Under the pieces are notes generated by a model. That model had not been told where the DNA came from. It saw only the letters and a list, made by a program, of their open reading frames with translations, and did no database searches. Shown here piece after piece: positions 57,021-60,000 of a stretch of 60,000 nt of DNA. This DNA is from Liolophura sinensis. Lineage: Eukaryota; Mollusca; Polyplacophora; Chitonida; Chitonidae. Location of the stretch: the NCBI RefSeq assembly GCF_032854445.1, contig NC_088295.1, forward strand, positions 54,419,249 to 54,479,248, read 5' to 3'. Position numbers and translations under genes: made by a program. The stretch's first letter is position 1, and every line of letters begins with the position of its first letter.

Positions 57021-59793
57021 CTGCAACAGTGGCATATGCTAATTAGGCAGTGCAGTTTGACAATATGAAAACAGCAGAAGTCTAGAACCAGATAAAAACA
57101 GACCTAATTTTGTTGACAATGGATGGAAATGGTTAAAAAATCAAACATGCCCTGTAACTTACAAGAAGTATGCACAAAGTTAAAACTCTTCCCACCAATG
57201 TAACGAGAGAGGATTTATACACAAAGACATTTTTACAGGCTTGTTTTCATTTCTTAAAGCTGTTTCATTTTCAAAAATTTAATCACAGTAAACTGACTAG
57301 AGGAACAGGCTTGTCGTAATCTTGAATTTTATGACCAACTGGTCTTTTACAGCCATATCTCAGGAGTTAACTGACATTTTAGCTAATGTTTTATTGACAA
57401 TTCTAAATTGACATTTAATCATCACAATGACATAAAATCAAATTAACCATTCAGCAAAACAAATGTATTCATGCAAAAATGAAACTAACACCATGTTAAA
57501 CAGGAAGTAGTCATTTATCTCAGAGAGTATTGCGGCCTGTACAACAGTGATATGTTGTCCTGATGATAGATGTTTTCAACTTAACGAAAGTGGCTGTGAT
57601 CTAACAGGGAATTCTTGACAATGTGCCTTCAAAAATTAACGCCAATTAACTTACCTTTGTATTGATGATGACTTGGATATTTTCTTCAGGCACATATGTC
57701 ATTTGAGCATTTATACGGTCTCTGGTGTCAACCAAAATAGCATAATTTGGCATATTTCTCCAATGCTGAAAGAATAAACGCAAAATATTATAACACACAG
57801 AACAAAATATTATCACGATATTCATGCTGTTAATAATAGGGGTTGAATGCTGTAATCAAGAATATTTCACTCGTAAAATGGCAATCAGGTTTGTGTATGA
57901 AAGAAATCCTGCAGTGCCATGAGGAATAACACTGCTACCCTTTAACTTAACTGCAGGCTCCTTCCATAACCTCTTGATTTTATGCTGTGTCATCAAAGTT
58001 TTTGGAACTGGATTACATCACACAATCTTTCAAGTCAAAGGCATACTGAGCATGGCAAGAGTGACACCTCAGCCAACTGAATGAACTGTCTTAGCATATT
58101 AAATTACAATGAAAGATAAGTGTGTTACCACCATGATATTTTGAGGCTCTGCATGAAGCAAAGTTTACTAGACTCTAAGGGTTCTTGGGGCGATACATAC
58201 ATTAACGTTTACATTAATGTTGCCACAGATACTTCAACACAAATATTCATGACCAAATAATTTACATCTCAGAATAGAAAATTCATGACTTCCTCCAGAA
58301 TTAAGGGAAAAATAATCATGACATTTTTATAACAATTCTTGACTGTGAAGGTGTTTTGACTGACTAAGCCAACCTTGAAAATGGAGGCTGGAGGGCAAAG
58401 GTTTAAGATACCAATGAGGCAGCATGGCGTTAAACAATGATCAAAAAAGTAAAAAAGCAAAATAACAAAACACACCCACACCTAATTGTCTGGTTAATGG
58501 CACACTGTCCTTCTCCAGAGTATAAAGCAGGAAAATTGGTCTACTCTCCATTTAATATCACTCCCATATAATCATAAATGTTGTAAAAGGCTTACCTTTT
58601 TATTTTTTGGGTGCATTTCTGATAACCACTGCGCTGGAGCCTGCAAATAAATACCATTAAAACATTAAGTAACATTAATAAATAACAATATGTGTTTTTA
58701 TATATTCAACTGTGGGGTTTTCTATGCTCAACTATATACAGATGTGTACTGCTTTACATACATGTACCTGTAAGTACATGTAGTGAAGCTGGACAATCTT
58801 ATCAATTAGGCCTTAGGCCTACAATATCGTGAATTGGTTATGACATTCAACAGTTTTGAGAGTTTAAAGAAGTTAATAATTACATGAAACACATTAAATC
58901 ACTTTCAATTTGTCTCATTTGTGGTATTTGTATGTAAACACTTTTGCTTTCCACAGTTATCTGATAATACGTATATACTGGAGCAGTATTATATTATTAC
59001 AGGAAACAATGGCATTTGTGAGGACAGTCAGATCATATACATTGGAACATGTACTTCTAGATGCTCTCACAACTTTTTTTCCTTTGCTACAGAACTGATA
59101 CAATTCCTTAACAGAGTTTAATACTACAACTAGTCTGACCCAATTATAGCTTAGTCATAACTGGGTCATCCCATGAAATTTATCGGCAAATATGTTCTTG
59201 TTATGTCGTTTTTACATTGATGTTGCATGATGGTGTGACAGTCAGTCAGCCTTTCACACTTAAGGCAAAAAGCGCTGTGAGTTCAAATCCAGCTAATGCT
59301 GGCTTCCTCTCCGGCCCCAAGTGGGGTGGTCTTCCAGCAACCTGTGGGTGATGATGTGTTTCCCTCTAGCTCTGCGTGGTTTCCTCCCATCATGATGCTG
59401 GCCGTCGTTGTATAAGTGAAATATTCTTGAGTACGGCGTAAAACACCAATCAAATAAATAAGCTGGTGACTTCACTCAGGGAGACAGTCTTTATATTAAA
59501 GCTGCTTGTAGCCATCTTCAAATGTAATAATGATTCTAATGGTGAGATTTCTCACTCCAATGAAAGCTTAGACATTAATGAAGTCAGTGAAGTACCAAAA
59601 CAATTTTACTAGAAAAACAAACCAATATACAGTCTCATGCCCATCACATTTCTCTTTCATGTTAACATACTTACCTTAGCTTCAGTGTCCCAGGCAATGA
59701 TCACTCCTCGGTAGCCCCAAATCTTATGCTTGATGACTTGACCTACTCTGTACTTCACGTGTGCTGGTCTAGGGCTCCGGGGTACGGGCGAGG
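56925..59793 (-). CDS. YccV/HspQ-like (hemimethylated DNA-binding type) domain protein, last four exons
   Basis: Minus-strand exons 59675-59793, 58596-58640, 57655-57765 and 56925-57020 join in phase to give 122 residues and a stop. The order is: a Pro/Arg-rich leader (SPVPRSPRPA), VKYRVGQVIKHKIWGYRGVI, IAWD, a loop with APAQWLSEMHPKNKK, MPNYAILVDTRDRINAQMTY, VPEENI, and the tail HPNLDEYFEAWDGAQYLARP, ending WMKALYPHD. The pattern VGQV-H-GYRGVI-WD, then NYAILVD and YVPEEN, fits the YccV/HspQ domain found in bacterial HspQ and in eukaryotic FBXO21 and POLDIP2. The tail resembles the end of FBXO21 (HPD, YF, YPED). No F-box is visible because the 5' exons lie outside the window. The function of stand-alone animal members is not well established; the DNA-binding label is a family name, not evidence of activity. 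Confidence 0.85.
57655..57765 (-). CDS. YccV-like gene exon (domain second half)
   Basis: Acceptor CGTTTATTCTTTCAG, donor ACAAAG|GTAAGT, 37 codons HWRNMPNYAILVDTRDRINA to IQVIINTK in phase 0. Contains the conserved LVD and YVPEEN elements. Confidence 0.92.
58596..58640 (-). CDS. YccV-like gene 45-nt exon
   Basis: Acceptor GGTATTTATTTGCAG, donor AAAAAG|GTAAGC, 15 codons APAQWLSEMHPKNKK in phase 0. It fills the variable loop between the two halves of the domain. Confidence 0.85.
59273..59460 (+). mobile_element. SINE, 5'-truncated (first family)
   Basis: GCTGTGAGTTCAAATCCAGC, GGTTTCCTCCCATCATGATG, AAGTGAAATATTCTTGAGTA and an AAATAAATA tail, opposite in orientation to the host gene. Confidence 0.9.
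59675..59793 (-). CDS. YccV-like gene exon (domain start), phase 1 to 0
   Basis: On the minus strand the acceptor is TTTTCCTTAAAAAG and the donor GCTAAG|GTAAGT. After two bases finishing a split codon come 39 codons, SPVPRSPRPAHVKYRVGQVI to WDTEAK. The acceptor is purine-rich just before AG, so the exact start is less certain than the other ends. Confidence 0.75.
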
Positions 59794-60000
59794 CTTTTTA
59801 AGGAAAACCACATGAGCATTAATGTCAGAAACTCAGCTACATACATGTATCTTCAAAAAGATCAATCCGCTCCACCCCCGACCCCATCACAAAAAAACAA
59901 AAAAAAAGGAAGGGGATATACAAAATTGGACAAATACATGCATGGCAAAGTGCAGTCTAACATGAGATTTATGGTCTTTGGTTGCTATTTTATACACAAT

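Larger units (their letters stand above)
57021..59674 (-). other. Introns of the YccV-like gene
   Basis: Three introns of 634, 830 and 1034 bp. The first-listed SINE part (59273) lies in the most 5' one, and a short SINE-like 3' remnant (GTAATCAAGAATATTTCACT) is at about 57853. Nothing else recognised. Confidence 0.6.

Overview
This is animal nuclear DNA, most likely from a mollusc or a close lophotrochozoan relative. Genes are split by long AT-rich introns with GT/AG boundaries, ACATGTA-type motifs are frequent, and at least three tRNA-derived SINE families are scattered through it. The commonest SINE ends in a tail typical of mollusc genomes (AAGTGAAATATTCTTGAG, then AAATAAATAAATA). No bacterial features, CRISPR arrays or intact autonomous transposon genes were seen.

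Three genes are supported. (1) Positions 9243-39263, plus strand: eleven exons of a TULP4 orthologue (tubby-like protein 4: WD40 repeats, SOCS-box-like segment, interrupted tubby domain). All exon phases join, giving 1022 visible residues up to the stop. The 5' exons lie upstream of the window. (2) Positions 48199-50123, plus strand: a complete three-exon SVIP (small VCP/p97-interacting protein) of 83 residues, with a four-codon last exon. (3) Positions 56925-59793, minus strand: the last four exons of a gene encoding a YccV/HspQ-like (hemimethylated DNA-binding type) domain protein. It converges on SVIP, and its 5' part lies beyond the window.

Layout: 1-9.2 kb is intron with two related minisatellites (29-bp and 42-bp units) split by an old SINE. 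9.2-18.8 kb holds the WD40 exons. 18.8-31.1 kb is a 12.3-kb intron with repeats and an unidentified minus-strand pseudogene-like fragment. 31.1-39.3 kb holds the tubby-domain exons, including one 1.25-kb exon. 39.3 to about 42.7 kb is probable 3' UTR. 42.7-48.2 kb is intergenic with a 62-bp minisatellite and a second SINE family. 48.2-50.1 kb is SVIP. 50.1-56.9 kb is intergenic. 56.9-60 kb is the YccV-like gene.

The most unusual signal is in TULP4. Two successive exons have their 3' end plus 5' splice site copied into the following intron. After the exon ending at 14632, a 44-bp unit made of exactly 32 exon bases and 12 intron bases is repeated about 38 times over 1.7 kb. Its donor is weakened in the inner units and strong again at the far edge. 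After the exon ending at 9407, several decayed copies of the exon end, with better donors than the real one, lead into an array of about 18 units, most of which carry CAG|GTATGT-like sites. These look like minisatellites seeded at exon-intron boundaries and may affect splicing.
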